Of a stretch of DNA of 64,000 nt, positions 1 through 7,687 are shown piece by piece. A model generated the notes under the pieces. That model was given only the letters and a program-made list of their open reading frames with translations. It was not told the DNA's origin and made no database searches. The stretch lies in assembly GCF_000620705.1 (NCBI RefSeq), contig NZ_KK211166.1, forward strand, positions 272,822-336,821, read 5' to 3'. The stretch comes from Nocardioides sp. URHA0020. GTDB taxonomy: Bacteria; Actinomycetota; Actinomycetes; Propionibacteriales; Nocardioidaceae. A program made the translations under genes and the position numbers. Each line of letters starts with the position of its first letter. The first letter of the stretch is position 1.

Positions 1-105
1 CTGGCGCCTGAGCGTCGTCGAGACCCCCGCAACCCACCCGCGAACAACGCCCTGCCCACGCTGCGGAGGTTTCGAGGCTCGGGCCTGGCGGCCCTCACAC
101 CTCAA
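1..105. repeat. Degenerate copy of the inverted-repeat unit arrayed at 52131-52793
   Basis: The left part has gagcgtcgtcgagacccccg, which matches the left arm of the units near 52190-52720. The right part (about 60-98) has a decayed right arm, tgcggaggtttcgag, followed by the reverse complement of the gagggccgccaggcccgag spacer. It is therefore a diverged, partial copy of the same element, about 52 kb away. It lies just past the 3' end of the minus-strand gene that stops at 145. Confidence 0.6.
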
Positions 106-144
106 CCACCGGCGATGCCGTACGCCGCCGGTGGTCGAGCAGCG

Positions 145-459
145 TCAGCTGTCGCTGCCCTGCTGGCCGCTCGGGGGCTGGGGGACGTTGTTGCCCGGGC
201 CACCCTGCTGGAAGCGCTGGCCGGGGCCGCCCTGGCGGAAGCCGTTGTCGGGGCCGTCGGAGTGCACGGCGTACCCGATGATGCCGCCGGCGAGGCCGCC
301 GATCAGCAGGGTGGCGGCGGCGATGGCGGCCACGATGGGGAGGGCGAGGGTACGGCGCACCCGCGGCTGCTTCGGCGGGGCGATCGGTGCCTCGACGTAC
401 GGCGGGGGCGGCGGACCGTCGGCCGGGACGGTCACGGTCTGGTCACTCTGGCTGCTCAT
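145..459 (-). CDS. Small single-pass membrane protein with Gly/Gln/Pro-rich tail
   Basis: This 104-residue protein is of unknown function. It has a polar Pro-rich N-terminus (five prolines at 16-20), a basic stretch RVRR at 33-36, one hydrophobic segment at about 38-66 and an external-looking tail with the repeats FRQGGPGQ and FQQGGPGN. The topology suggests a membrane anchor with an exposed low-complexity tail. It is divergent from the response regulator gene, with 108 bases between the starts, so it could be a target of that two-component system, although this is only inference. The start is the ATG at 459; no strong ribosome site or TAnnnT box was seen. Confidence 0.6.
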   Translation of the reverse strand: MSSQSDQTVTVPADGPPPPPYVEAPIAPPKQPRVRRTLALPIVAAIAAATLLIGGLAGGIIGYAVHSDGPDNGFRQGGPGQRFQQGGPGNNVPQPPSGQQGSDS

Positions 460-554
460 GGTGCGAGGGTCGCGACGACACCTGTGCTGAGCCTGTGGAC
501 GGGCGATGAGCAGGTCGTGAACGCAGCACAGGGCGCTCACAGGAGAGGCACAGG

Positions 555-560
555 TACGGT
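555..560 (+). promoter_or_regulatory. -10 box of a leaderless promoter for the response regulator
   Basis: TACGGT is followed by 7 bases and then GTG at 568. The spacing fits transcription starting at the start codon, so GTG 568 is preferred over ATG 577. Confidence 0.5.
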
Positions 561-567
561 CGGCAAG

Positions 568-1287
568 GTGTCCGTCATGGAGCTGACCCGACCCGACGGC
601 ACCCCCCTGCGCGTGCTCGTCGTCGACGACGAGGTGAACATCGCGGAGCTGGTGTCGATGGCGCTGCGCTACGAGGGCTGGGAGGTGCGCGCCGCGCACA
701 CCGGCTCCAAGGCGGTCGCCGCGGCCAAGGAGATGAAGCCGGACGCCGTCGTGCTCGACATGATGCTCCCGGACTTCGACGGCCTGGAGGTCCTCCGCCG
801 GATGCGCGCGGCGCAGCCCGACCTCCCGGTCGTCTTCCTCACCGCACGCGACGCCGTCGAGGACCGGATCGCCGGGCTGACCGCCGGCGGCGACGACTAC
901 GTCACCAAGCCCTTCTCGCTGGAGGAGCTGGTGGCCCGCCTCCGCGCCCTGATGCGGCGCGCCGGCGCCCAGCAGGCCGCGACCACCTCGGTCCTGACCG
1001 TGGGTGACCTCGAGCTCGACGAGGACAGCCACGAGGTACGCCGCGGGGGGCAGGACGTCACGCTGACCGCGACCGAGTTCGAGCTGCTGCGCTTCCTCAT
1101 GCGCAACCCGCGCCGGGTGCTCAGCAAGGCGCAGATCCTCGACCGTGTCTGGAACTACGACTTCGGCGGCCAGGCCAACGTCGTCGAGCTCTACATCTCC
1201 TACCTGCGCAAGAAGATCGACGCCGGGCACGAGCCGATGATCCACACCATGCGCGGCGCCGGGTACGTGCTCAAGCCGGCGTCGTGA
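568..1287 (+). CDS. OmpR/PhoP-family response regulator
   Basis: This 239-residue transcription factor has an N-terminal receiver domain (about 12-125) and a C-terminal winged-helix DNA-binding domain (about 142-236). The acidic pair VDDE, the phospho-acceptor Asp at about 64 (in VVLDMMLP), the switch Thr at about 92 (FLTARD) and the conserved Lys at about 114 (YVTKPFS) are all present. The C-terminal domain has TATEFELLRFLMRNP and RGAGYVLKP, as in PhoP-type regulators. It overlaps the histidine kinase gene by GTGA, so the two are co-transcribed and form one phosphorelay. The start was chosen from a leaderless -10 box; ATG 577 is the alternative. The signal and targets are unknown. Confidence 0.9.
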   Translation: MSVMELTRPDGTPLRVLVVDDEVNIAELVSMALRYEGWEVRAAHTGSKAVAAAKEMKPDAVVLDMMLPDFDGLEVLRRMRAAQPDLPVVFLTARDAVEDRIAGLTAGGDDYVTKPFSLEELVARLRALMRRAGAQQAATTSVLTVGDLELDEDSHEVRRGGQDVTLTATEFELLRFLMRNPRRVLSKAQILDRVWNYDFGGQANVVELYISYLRKKIDAGHEPMIHTMRGAGYVLKPAS

Positions 1288-2696
1288 CGAGGCTCCGTGA
1301 CCGGTTCCGGTCGCTGACCGCCCGGCTGGTGCTGACGACCGTCGCGCTGATCCTCGTCGCGACCACGCTGATCGGCGTCGCGACCACCGCGGCGATGCGC
1401 AACTACCTCACCGACCAGCTCGACCACCAGGTGCAGGACAACCTGTCACGCATGCTGCGGGGCCCGCGCGGCCCCGGCCTCGGGAACGAGGTCGGCACCG
1501 TGACCGGGGTCTTCCCGACCGGCGACACGGCGTCCTCGAGCGTCGTCGAGGACGACGAGTCCGGTCGGCCCAAGGCGCAGGCCCTGCCCGAGAAGGCCAC
1601 GGCCGCGCTCGACCGGGTCCCCGCCGACGGCGACGTGCACAGCGTCGACATCCCCGGCCTCGGGAGCTACCGGGTCGTGGCCGCGGACCTGTCCGACGGG
1701 ACCCTCGCCGTCGGCCTCCCGACCGGCGACATCGACGACGCGCTGTCCACGCTCTGGTGGCTCGAGGTGCTGTTCGGGCTCGTCGCTGTGCTCGCCGGTG
1801 GCGGTGCCGCGCTGGTCGTCGTACGCCGCCAGCTGCGGCCGCTGCGAGAGGTGGCCGCCACGGCGCACGCGGTGTCCGAGCTGCCGCTGGCCGAGGGCGA
1901 GATCGACCTCGCCGAGCGGGTCCCCGACCACCTCACCGACGAGCGCACCGAGGTCGGCCAGGTGGGCTCGGCCCTCAACACCCTGCTCGAGCACGTCGAG
2001 ACCTCCCTGGCCGCCCGGCACCGCAGCGAGCAGCAGGTGCGGCAGTTCGTCGCGGACGCCTCCCACGAGCTGCGGACCCCGCTGGCGACGATCGCCGGCT
2101 ACACCGAGCTCGCCCGGCAGCGACCCGACGACCCGGGAATGCTCGGCACCGCGCTCGACAAGGTCGAGGAGGAGTCGGACCGGATGACCTCCCTGGTCGA
2201 GGACCTGCTCCTGCTGGCCCGTCTCGACGCCGGCCGGCCGCTCGAGCGCGAGCCGGTCGACCTGACCCGGCTCCTGGTCGAGGCGGTCTCCGACGCCCGC
2301 GTGATCGACGCCGACCACCGGTGGCGGGTGGAGCTGCCCGACGACCTGGTCGACTCCCCCGCCCTCGTGACCGGCGACGAGCTGCGGCTGCACCAGGTGG
2401 TGACCAACCTGCTGACCAACGCCCGCAAGTACACCCCCGCCGGTACGACGGTGACCGTGACCGTGCGGCGCACCGGCTTCTCCGTCCACGACGACGGGCC
2501 GGGCTTCCCGCCCGACCTGGTCGAGCACGCCTTCGAGCGGTTCGCCCGCGGCGACGCCGCACGCACGCGCGGTCAGGAGGTGGGGGTCGGCCTCGGCCTG
2601 GCCCTCGTCGACGCGATCGTCTCGGCCCACCACGGCCGGGTCACGCTGCGGTCGGCGCCCGGCGACACGACCGTGGACGTCAGCCTTCCGGGATGA
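1284..2696 (+). CDS. Membrane sensor histidine kinase
   Basis: This 470-residue kinase is partner of the upstream regulator. It has a transmembrane helix at about 14-37, an extracytoplasmic sensor region at about 38-155, a second helix at about 157-181, a HAMP linker, a HisKA dimerisation helix with the phospho-acceptor His261 (DASHELRTPL) and a HATPase domain. N box (LLTNARKYTP), G1 (DDGPGF), F box (FERFARGD) and G2 (GVGLGLAL) are all intact, so it should be active. The GTG start overlaps the regulator stop. The sensor loop is rich in Asp, Pro and Gly, and shows no known ligand domain. The 3' end overlaps the convergent TetR gene by 17 bases. Confidence 0.93.
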   Translation: MTRLRDRFRSLTARLVLTTVALILVATTLIGVATTAAMRNYLTDQLDHQVQDNLSRMLRGPRGPGLGNEVGTVTGVFPTGDTASSSVVEDDESGRPKAQALPEKATAALDRVPADGDVHSVDIPGLGSYRVVAADLSDGTLAVGLPTGDIDDALSTLWWLEVLFGLVAVLAGGGAALVVVRRQLRPLREVAATAHAVSELPLAEGEIDLAERVPDHLTDERTEVGQVGSALNTLLEHVETSLAARHRSEQQVRQFVADASHELRTPLATIAGYTELARQRPDDPGMLGTALDKVEEESDRMTSLVEDLLLLARLDAGRPLEREPVDLTRLLVEAVSDARVIDADHRWRVELPDDLVDSPALVTGDELRLHQVVTNLLTNARKYTPAGTTVTVTVRRTGFSVHDDGPGFPPDLVEHAFERFARGDAARTRGQEVGVGLGLALVDAIVSAHHGRVTLRSAPGDTTVDVSLPG

Positions 2697-3279
2697 TCCC
2701 GATCACGGCCGGCAGCGAGATGGCCACGATCTCGAGCAGCTGGTCGCGACTGACGCCCCGGGGCTCGTCGATCCAGGACAGCACGAGCTCCTCGGCCATC
2801 GCGGACCACCCGCGCACCACCAGCCGGGAGGCCGGGGTGTCCGGGAGGATCTCGCCCTGCCCCTCCTGCCGGAAGAGCCGGTCGTTGAGGGCCGCTCGCG
2901 ACTCCTCGTAGATCGCCCGCAGGCTCTCGTTGCCCCCGGCCGCGGCCTTCACCAGGGAGACGTACCCCTCGTGGTTGGCGATCACGTAGTCGACGTACGC
3001 CGTCACCGCGGCCATCATCCGCACCAGCGGCTCACCGTCGGCCGGCGGCGCGGTCTGCGCGATGAGGTCGTCGGCCGCTCGGCGTACGACGGCCTCGTGG
3101 AAGGCCTGCTTGCTACCGAAGTAGTGGTACAGCAGACCCCGCGAGATCCCGGCCTCCTCGGCGAGCAGGTCGATCGACAGCTCCTCGAGGGACCGGTGCG
3201 CCAGGAGTCGTACGCCGAGGTCGAGCAGCTGCTCGCGGCGCTGTTCGGGCGACAACCGGGTGCGGGGGGTGGTCGTCAT
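2680..3279 (-). CDS. TetR-family repressor, probably of the adjacent monooxygenase operon
   Basis: A 199-residue one-component regulator. The N-terminal helix-turn-helix (about 20-57) contains SRGLLYHYFGSKQAFHEAV, the typical TetR recognition-helix region. The helical C-terminus is the presumed ligand and dimer domain. The gene is divergent from the Baeyer-Villiger monooxygenase gene with only 49 bases between starts, and a palindrome sits in between. It therefore most likely represses that operon and itself, released by the substrate or a related ketone or lipid (inference). ATG 3279 is preferred over GTG 3288 because TAGAGT lies 7 bases upstream of it. Confidence 0.88.
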   Translation of the reverse strand: MTTTPRTRLSPEQRREQLLDLGVRLLAHRSLEELSIDLLAEEAGISRGLLYHYFGSKQAFHEAVVRRAADDLIAQTAPPADGEPLVRMMAAVTAYVDYVIANHEGYVSLVKAAAGGNESLRAIYEESRAALNDRLFRQEGQGEILPDTPASRLVVRGWSAMAEELVLSWIDEPRGVSRDQLLEIVAISLPAVIGIIPEG

Positions 3280-3286
3280 GGTCCTC

Positions 3287-3292
3287 ACTCTA
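3287..3292 (-). promoter_or_regulatory. -10 box of leaderless tetR promoter
   Basis: On the minus strand, TAGAGT ends 7 bases before ATG 3279. The operator palindrome at 3291-3309 overlaps the box, which fits autorepression. Confidence 0.5.
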
Positions 3293-3309
3293 TTGACGGT
3301 CGTTCAATA
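3291..3309. promoter_or_regulatory. Putative TetR operator
   Basis: A 19-base palindrome, TATTGA-N7-TCAATA, lies in the short region between the divergent tetR and monooxygenase genes. It overlaps the tetR -10 box and covers the -35 element of the monooxygenase promoter. Its size and position are those of a TetR dimer site. The assignment to the neighbouring regulator is by proximity. Confidence 0.6.
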
Positions 3310-3322
3310 ACGGAAGTACGGT
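3293..3322 (+). promoter_or_regulatory. Promoter of the Baeyer-Villiger monooxygenase operon
   Basis: A -35 element TTGACG (3293-3298), 18 bases of spacer and a -10 element TACGGT (3317-3322) end 6 bases before ATG 3329, predicting a leaderless mRNA. The -35 lies inside the TetR palindrome, so repressor binding would block polymerase. Confidence 0.55.
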
Positions 3323-3328
3323 CGGCGC

Positions 3329-4852
3329 ATGACTCCACCGGAGGTCGGCGAGCACGTCGACCATCTCATCGTCGGCGCCGGGTTCGCAGGACTGTGCGCC
3401 GCGATCAAGCTCCAGGAGGACGGCGAGCGCGACTTCCTCGTCGTCGAGAAGGGACCGGACGTCGGCGGCACCTGGCGTGACAACACCTACCCCGGCGCCG
3501 CCTGCGACGTCCCGAGCCAGCTCTACTCGTTCTCCTTCGCGCCCAACCCGGAGTGGAGCAGCTCCTACTCCCCCGGCCCGGAGATCCAGGACTACATCCG
3601 CGGGGTCGCCGCAAGGTCCGGCACGCTCGACCGCTTCGTCTTCGACACCACCTTCGACGACGCCTCCTGGGACGGGGCCGCCGGCCGGTGGACCGTGCGG
3701 ATCACCGGTCCCGGCGGGTCGCGCACCCTGACCGCCACGACGCTGATCCTCGGTGCGGGCGGCCTGTCCGAGCCGAGGCTGCCCGACATCGAGGGCATCG
3801 GCACCTTCGGGGGCGCGCTCTTCCACTCCTCGCGCTGGGACCACTCCGTGGACCTGACCGGCAAGCGGATCGCCGTCATCGGCACCGGCGCCTCGGCGAT
3901 CCAGATCGTGCCCGAGCTGCAGGCGGTGGCGAGCCACCTCGACGTCTACCAGCGCACCGCGCCCTGGGTGATCCCGCGCAACGACCGGACGTACGGCGCC
4001 CTCGAGCGCCGCCTCCTGCGCACGGTGCCCGCGCTCGGCCGGCTCTACCGGACCGGCATCTACTGGGCCCACGAGGGCTACGTGCCGGCGTTCACGATCG
4101 AGCCCAAGATCGCCGCACCGGCGAAGAAGACCGCGATCGCCAACATCCACCGCGGCATCACGGACCCGGCGCTGCGCGAGAAGGTGACGCCGTACTTCGA
4201 GTTCGGCTGCAAGCGGGTGCTGCGGTCCAACACCTACTACCCGGCGCTCGCGGCGGACAGCACCGAGCTCGTCACGGACCCGATCGCACGCATCACCGAG
4301 ACCGGGGTCGTCACGGCCGACGGCGTCGAGCGACCCGTGGACGTGCTGGTCGTGGCGACCGGGTTCTACACGACCGAGCTGCCGGTCACGGACCACATCA
4401 CCGGCAGCGAGGGCCGCACCCTCGGCGCGGTCTGGCGCGAGAGGGGCATGGCGGCGTACAAGGGCACCACCGTGCCGGGCTTCCCCAACCTCTTCATGCT
4501 GGTCGGGCCCAACACCGGCCAGGGCCACACCAGCATGGTCTTCATCATCGAGTCGCAGGTCGCCTACGTGCGCGACGCGATCCGCACGATGCGCTCGCGC
4601 GGCTGGGCCTCGGTCGAGCCGCGACCCCAGGCGCTGCGGCGCTGGAACTCCGACCTCCAGCGCCGGATGAGGCGCACCGTCTGGACCCGCGGCGGCTGCT
4701 CGAGCTGGTACCTCGACGAGCACGGCCGCAACACCACCCTGTGGCCCAAGTCGACGATCACCTTCCGGCGCCAGCTGGCCGCCTTCGACCCCGACGCCTA
4801 CGACGTACGTCGCCCCACGACCACCCCCTCCCGAGAGGATGTCCCCGCATGA
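3329..4852 (+). CDS. Flavin-containing Baeyer-Villiger monooxygenase
   Basis: A 507-residue flavoenzyme predicted to use FAD and NADPH to insert oxygen next to a ketone, giving an ester or lactone. It has the FAD-binding GAGFAG at 16-21, GTWRDNTYPG at 48-56, the Baeyer-Villiger fingerprint FxGxxxHxxxW(D) at 160-171, and a second nucleotide site GTGASA near 186. The length is typical of type I enzymes. The substrate cannot be read from the sequence. The stop overlaps the start of the dehydrogenase gene (ATGA), so the pair could convert an alcohol to a ketone and then to an ester. The arrangement recalls the mycobacterial mymA operon, which also pairs such an oxygenase with a short-chain dehydrogenase. 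Confidence 0.9.
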   Translation: MTPPEVGEHVDHLIVGAGFAGLCAAIKLQEDGERDFLVVEKGPDVGGTWRDNTYPGAACDVPSQLYSFSFAPNPEWSSSYSPGPEIQDYIRGVAARSGTLDRFVFDTTFDDASWDGAAGRWTVRITGPGGSRTLTATTLILGAGGLSEPRLPDIEGIGTFGGALFHSSRWDHSVDLTGKRIAVIGTGASAIQIVPELQAVASHLDVYQRTAPWVIPRNDRTYGALERRLLRTVPALGRLYRTGIYWAHEGYVPAFTIEPKIAAPAKKTAIANIHRGITDPALREKVTPYFEFGCKRVLRSNTYYPALAADSTELVTDPIARITETGVVTADGVERPVDVLVVATGFYTTELPVTDHITGSEGRTLGAVWRERGMAAYKGTTVPGFPNLFMLVGPNTGQGHTSMVFIIESQVAYVRDAIRTMRSRGWASVEPRPQALRRWNSDLQRRMRRTVWTRGGCSSWYLDEHGRNTTLWPKSTITFRRQLAAFDPDAYDVRRPTTTPSREDVPA

Positions 4853-5685
4853 AGAGCTTCGACGGCAAGGTCGCCGTGATCACCGGCGCCGGCTCCGGCA
4901 TCGGCCGGGCGCTGGCGCTCGACCTCGCCGGCAAGGGCGCGCGACTGGCGCTCTCCGACGTCGACGACGCCGGACTCGCCGAGACCGTCGACCTGGTCAA
5001 GAACGCCGGGGCGCGCGAAGTGCGCTCCGACCACCTCGACGTGGCCGACCGCGCCGCGTTCACGGCGTACGCCGCACTCGTCGTCGAGCACTTCGGCCGC
5101 GTCAACCTGGTCGTCAACAACGCCGGCGTGGCGCTGGCGGGCGACCTGGTCGACCTCGAGTACCCCGACATGGACTGGATCATGGGCATCAACTTCTGGG
5201 GCGTCGTGCACGGCACCAAGGAGTTCCTGCCGCACCTGATCGCCTCCGGCGAGGGGCACCTGGTCAACATCTCGTCGCTCTTCGGGCTGGTCTCGATGCC
5301 GGGGCAGAGCATGTACAACGCCGCGAAGTACGCCGTCCGCGGGCTCTCCGAGGCGGTCCGCGAGGAGATGCTGGTGGCCGGTCACCGCGTCGGCGTGACC
5401 GTCGTGCACCCCGGCGGCATCAAGACCGCGATCGCGCGCAACGCCCGCTACTCCGACAAGGAGGACGGCGCCGAGAGCGCGGCGTTCTTCGACAAGAACC
5501 TGGCGCGGATGACCCCCGAGCGCGCCGCCGAGATCATCCTCAAGGGCGTCGAGACCGACAAGGCCCGCGTGCTGGTCGGGATCGACGCGCACGCGGTGCA
5601 CCACATCGCGAAGCTGCTCGGCTCGCGCTACCAGGAGGTCTTCGCCAACCGGGCGAAGAAGCTGGCGCCCACCAAGATCGTCTAG
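4849..5685 (+). CDS. Short-chain dehydrogenase/reductase
   Basis: A 278-residue classical SDR. The NAD(P) site TGAGSGIG is at 12-19, the NNAG motif at 90-93, and the catalytic residues are Asn115, Ser142/143, Tyr156 and Lys160 (YNAAK). The PGGIKT segment after the active site is usual in this family. It is translationally coupled to the monooxygenase by an ATGA overlap and has a gagagga ribosome site at about 4833. It probably oxidises or reduces the alcohol/ketone partner of the oxygenase substrate. The stop shares the tetranucleotide CTAG with the stop of the convergent exporter gene. Confidence 0.9.
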   Translation: MKSFDGKVAVITGAGSGIGRALALDLAGKGARLALSDVDDAGLAETVDLVKNAGAREVRSDHLDVADRAAFTAYAALVVEHFGRVNLVVNNAGVALAGDLVDLEYPDMDWIMGINFWGVVHGTKEFLPHLIASGEGHLVNISSLFGLVSMPGQSMYNAAKYAVRGLSEAVREEMLVAGHRVGVTVVHPGGIKTAIARNARYSDKEDGAESAAFFDKNLARMTPERAAEIILKGVETDKARVLVGIDAHAVHHIAKLLGSRYQEVFANRAKKLAPTKIV

Positions 5686-7097
5686 CTCGCGTCCGAGGAC
5701 CGGGGCTTGGCCCGCGCGCGCCGGGCTGCCCCGTCGGCCGGGTCGGCCCGGTCGGCCCGGAGGGTCCGCCGCGGGCGGTGCGGCCGCGACCGCAGCGGGC
5801 CGACGAGTCGCGGACCGGCCAACCGGCTCTCGAGCCGGCGGGCCTCGCGGTCGAGGGGCTGGGCGACGTACTCGCCCAGGATCACGCCGGAGGACAGCGC
5901 GATCGCGACCGAGGCCGCGGTGATCAGGGCGAGCAGTCCCTCCGAGGTGGCCTCCCCGCCCTCGGCCAGCAGGCTCAGGCCGCGGTAGATCGAGAGTCCC
6001 GGCAGCAGGGGGACGACGGCCGAGACCACGATGACCAGCGGCGGGATCCGCAACCGGGCGGCGAGGCCGTAGCTGATGAACCCGACGAAGACCGCGGCGA
6101 GCGCGGTCGGCCAGGTGCGTCCGAACCCGCCGACGCTGATGGACTGCGAGATGGCCATCGCGGCGGCGGCGATCAGGCCGATCGGCAGGAAGCTGCGTCG
6201 TGGGGCGTACGACGCGAACGCGAAGCCCGCCGCGCAGATGGCGGCACCGAGCGCCATCACCGGGACCCCCTTGAGGTCCGCTCCGACGCCGGGGTCGAGA
6301 CGACCGACGTCGACGCCGATCACCTCGCCGAAGGTCAGGCCGCCGCTGACCCCCGCGATGATGCCCGCGGTCGCGAGCAGCGCCTCGGTGAGACGCGCGG
6401 TGGCGGTGACGTAGAAGCCGGTCAGGGCGTCCTGGAGCGCACCCATGAAGCCGATGCCGGCCAGCAGCATCACGATGTTGGCGGTGACGACGAGCGACGG
6501 GTCGAGGTCCAGGGGGCTCGCCGCCGCCAGCACCGCGATCACGGTGGCGACCCCACCCCCGGCGACCTGGCGGTAGAACGCGGGCAGCCGGCGCCGCGAC
6601 ATCACCAGCTGCAGTCGGTCGATGCAGACGGCCGCGACGAGGGCGATCGCGACGACGGCCACGTCGCCGCCGAGCTGCAGGCCCACGCCGGCGCACATCA
6701 CGCCCCAGCCGAGGCTCACCGCCCAGCGGGGCAGGAGGTGGCCCGAGGAGACGATCCGGGCCAGCCGGGTCCGGGCCTCCTTGAGGTCGCAGTCACCGTT
6801 GAGCACGTCGCGCGTCAGGTGGTCGACCAGCGTGAGGTCCTCGTAGTCGATGTCGCGGTGCTTGACGTGCCTGATCAGCACGAACGCCGGCTCCTCGGGG
6901 TCGGCCTGGTAGCTCATCGACAGCTGGGTGAAGGTGACGTCGACCTCGGGGTTGCGCGCCCCGAACTGCCACGACAGCGACTGCATCGCCGCGGTGACGT
7001 CCGCCGCGCCGGCGCCCGAGGAGAGCAGCAGCTCGCCGATGCGGAGGCAGAAGTCGAGAGTCAGGTTGATCTCGCGCTCCTCCGTCATGGGCGCCAT
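5682..7097 (-). CDS. ThrE-type threonine/serine exporter
   Basis: A 471-residue membrane protein in the ThrE family (DUF1212 plus ThrE_2). The N-terminal half has a soluble segment with ELLLSSGAGAADV and the HVKHRDIDYEDL region, followed by about ten hydrophobic helices. The family exports threonine and serine using the proton gradient. The last ~50 residues form an unusual Arg/Pro/Ala-rich cytoplasmic tail (RLVGPLRSRPHRPRRTLRAD) encoded by a repetitive cggcccggt stretch near 5730-5765. The start is uncertain: ATG 7097 or ATG 7088 (MTEEREINL). Stops of this gene and the SDR overlap in CTAG. Confidence 0.85.
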   Translation of the reverse strand: MAPMTEEREINLTLDFCLRIGELLLSSGAGAADVTAAMQSLSWQFGARNPEVDVTFTQLSMSYQADPEEPAFVLIRHVKHRDIDYEDLTLVDHLTRDVLNGDCDLKEARTRLARIVSSGHLLPRWAVSLGWGVMCAGVGLQLGGDVAVVAIALVAAVCIDRLQLVMSRRRLPAFYRQVAGGGVATVIAVLAAASPLDLDPSLVVTANIVMLLAGIGFMGALQDALTGFYVTATARLTEALLATAGIIAGVSGGLTFGEVIGVDVGRLDPGVGADLKGVPVMALGAAICAAGFAFASYAPRRSFLPIGLIAAAAMAISQSISVGGFGRTWPTALAAVFVGFISYGLAARLRIPPLVIVVSAVVPLLPGLSIYRGLSLLAEGGEATSEGLLALITAASVAIALSSGVILGEYVAQPLDREARRLESRLAGPRLVGPLRSRPHRPRRTLRADRADPADGAARRARAKPRSSDAS

Positions 7098-7125
7098 CGT
7101 CGCAGCCGTCTGGTAGACAGCGCAC

Positions 7126-7668
7126 GTGGCACATCCCAGCCCCGGCGACGCCGTCCGTGTCGAGATGACCAAGTGGGGCGACCGGCCGCACTGGGAGTTC
7201 GCGGCGACGTACCTCGGTCGCGACGACCACGGCGACTGGCTGGGCATCCCCGCGGGGACCCGGATGACCCGACCGGGGGCGACGTACGTCGCGGAGACCA
7301 AGCAGGTGGGCCTGGTCCCGCCGCCCGGGCCGGACGACGCGCGCGGGTGGCTGGCGACCTTCCACGACGTCGGCGGACCGCTGCGGGTCTACGTCGACAT
7401 CACCACGCCCCCGCGCTGGGACGGCGCCGTGGTGCGCGCCGTCGACCTCGACCTCGACGTCGTCTGCGGGCCGACGGGCCGGATCTGGATCGACGACGAG
7501 GACGAGTTCGCCGAGCACCGGGTCCGCTACGGCTACCCCGAGGAGGTGACCCGGGGCGCCCTGAGCTCCTGCGGCCGGGTGCACGCGGCGGTCGTCGACG
7601 AGGCGGCGCCGTACGACGGCAGCGCGACGCGGTGGCTCACCCGCCTGGGAGATCTGCTCGACGGCTGA
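7126..7668 (+). CDS. DUF402 (FomD-like) protein
   Basis: A 180-residue soluble protein with the DUF402 signature: VYVDITTP at about 89, a DLDLDVV strand and the acidic DDEDEF cluster at about 125-130. Characterised relatives act on phosphorylated nucleotides with metal ions (FomD hydrolyses a CMP conjugate; other relatives are nucleoside di- or triphosphatases). The acidic residues seen here would bind the metal. It starts at GTG 7126, 28 bases from the divergent exporter gene, and runs into the next gene with a 19-base gap, so they may be co-transcribed. The substrate is unknown. Confidence 0.8.
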   Translation: MAHPSPGDAVRVEMTKWGDRPHWEFAATYLGRDDHGDWLGIPAGTRMTRPGATYVAETKQVGLVPPPGPDDARGWLATFHDVGGPLRVYVDITTPPRWDGAVVRAVDLDLDVVCGPTGRIWIDDEDEFAEHRVRYGYPEEVTRGALSSCGRVHAAVVDEAAPYDGSATRWLTRLGDLLDG

Positions 7669-7687
7669 GCTGTGGAACGCTGTACGG

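Noticed and set aside
145..1245. Long minus-strand frame opposite the response regulator
   Set aside because: It is a shadow of the regulator in GC-rich DNA. Only its last 104 residues, from ATG 459, look like protein.
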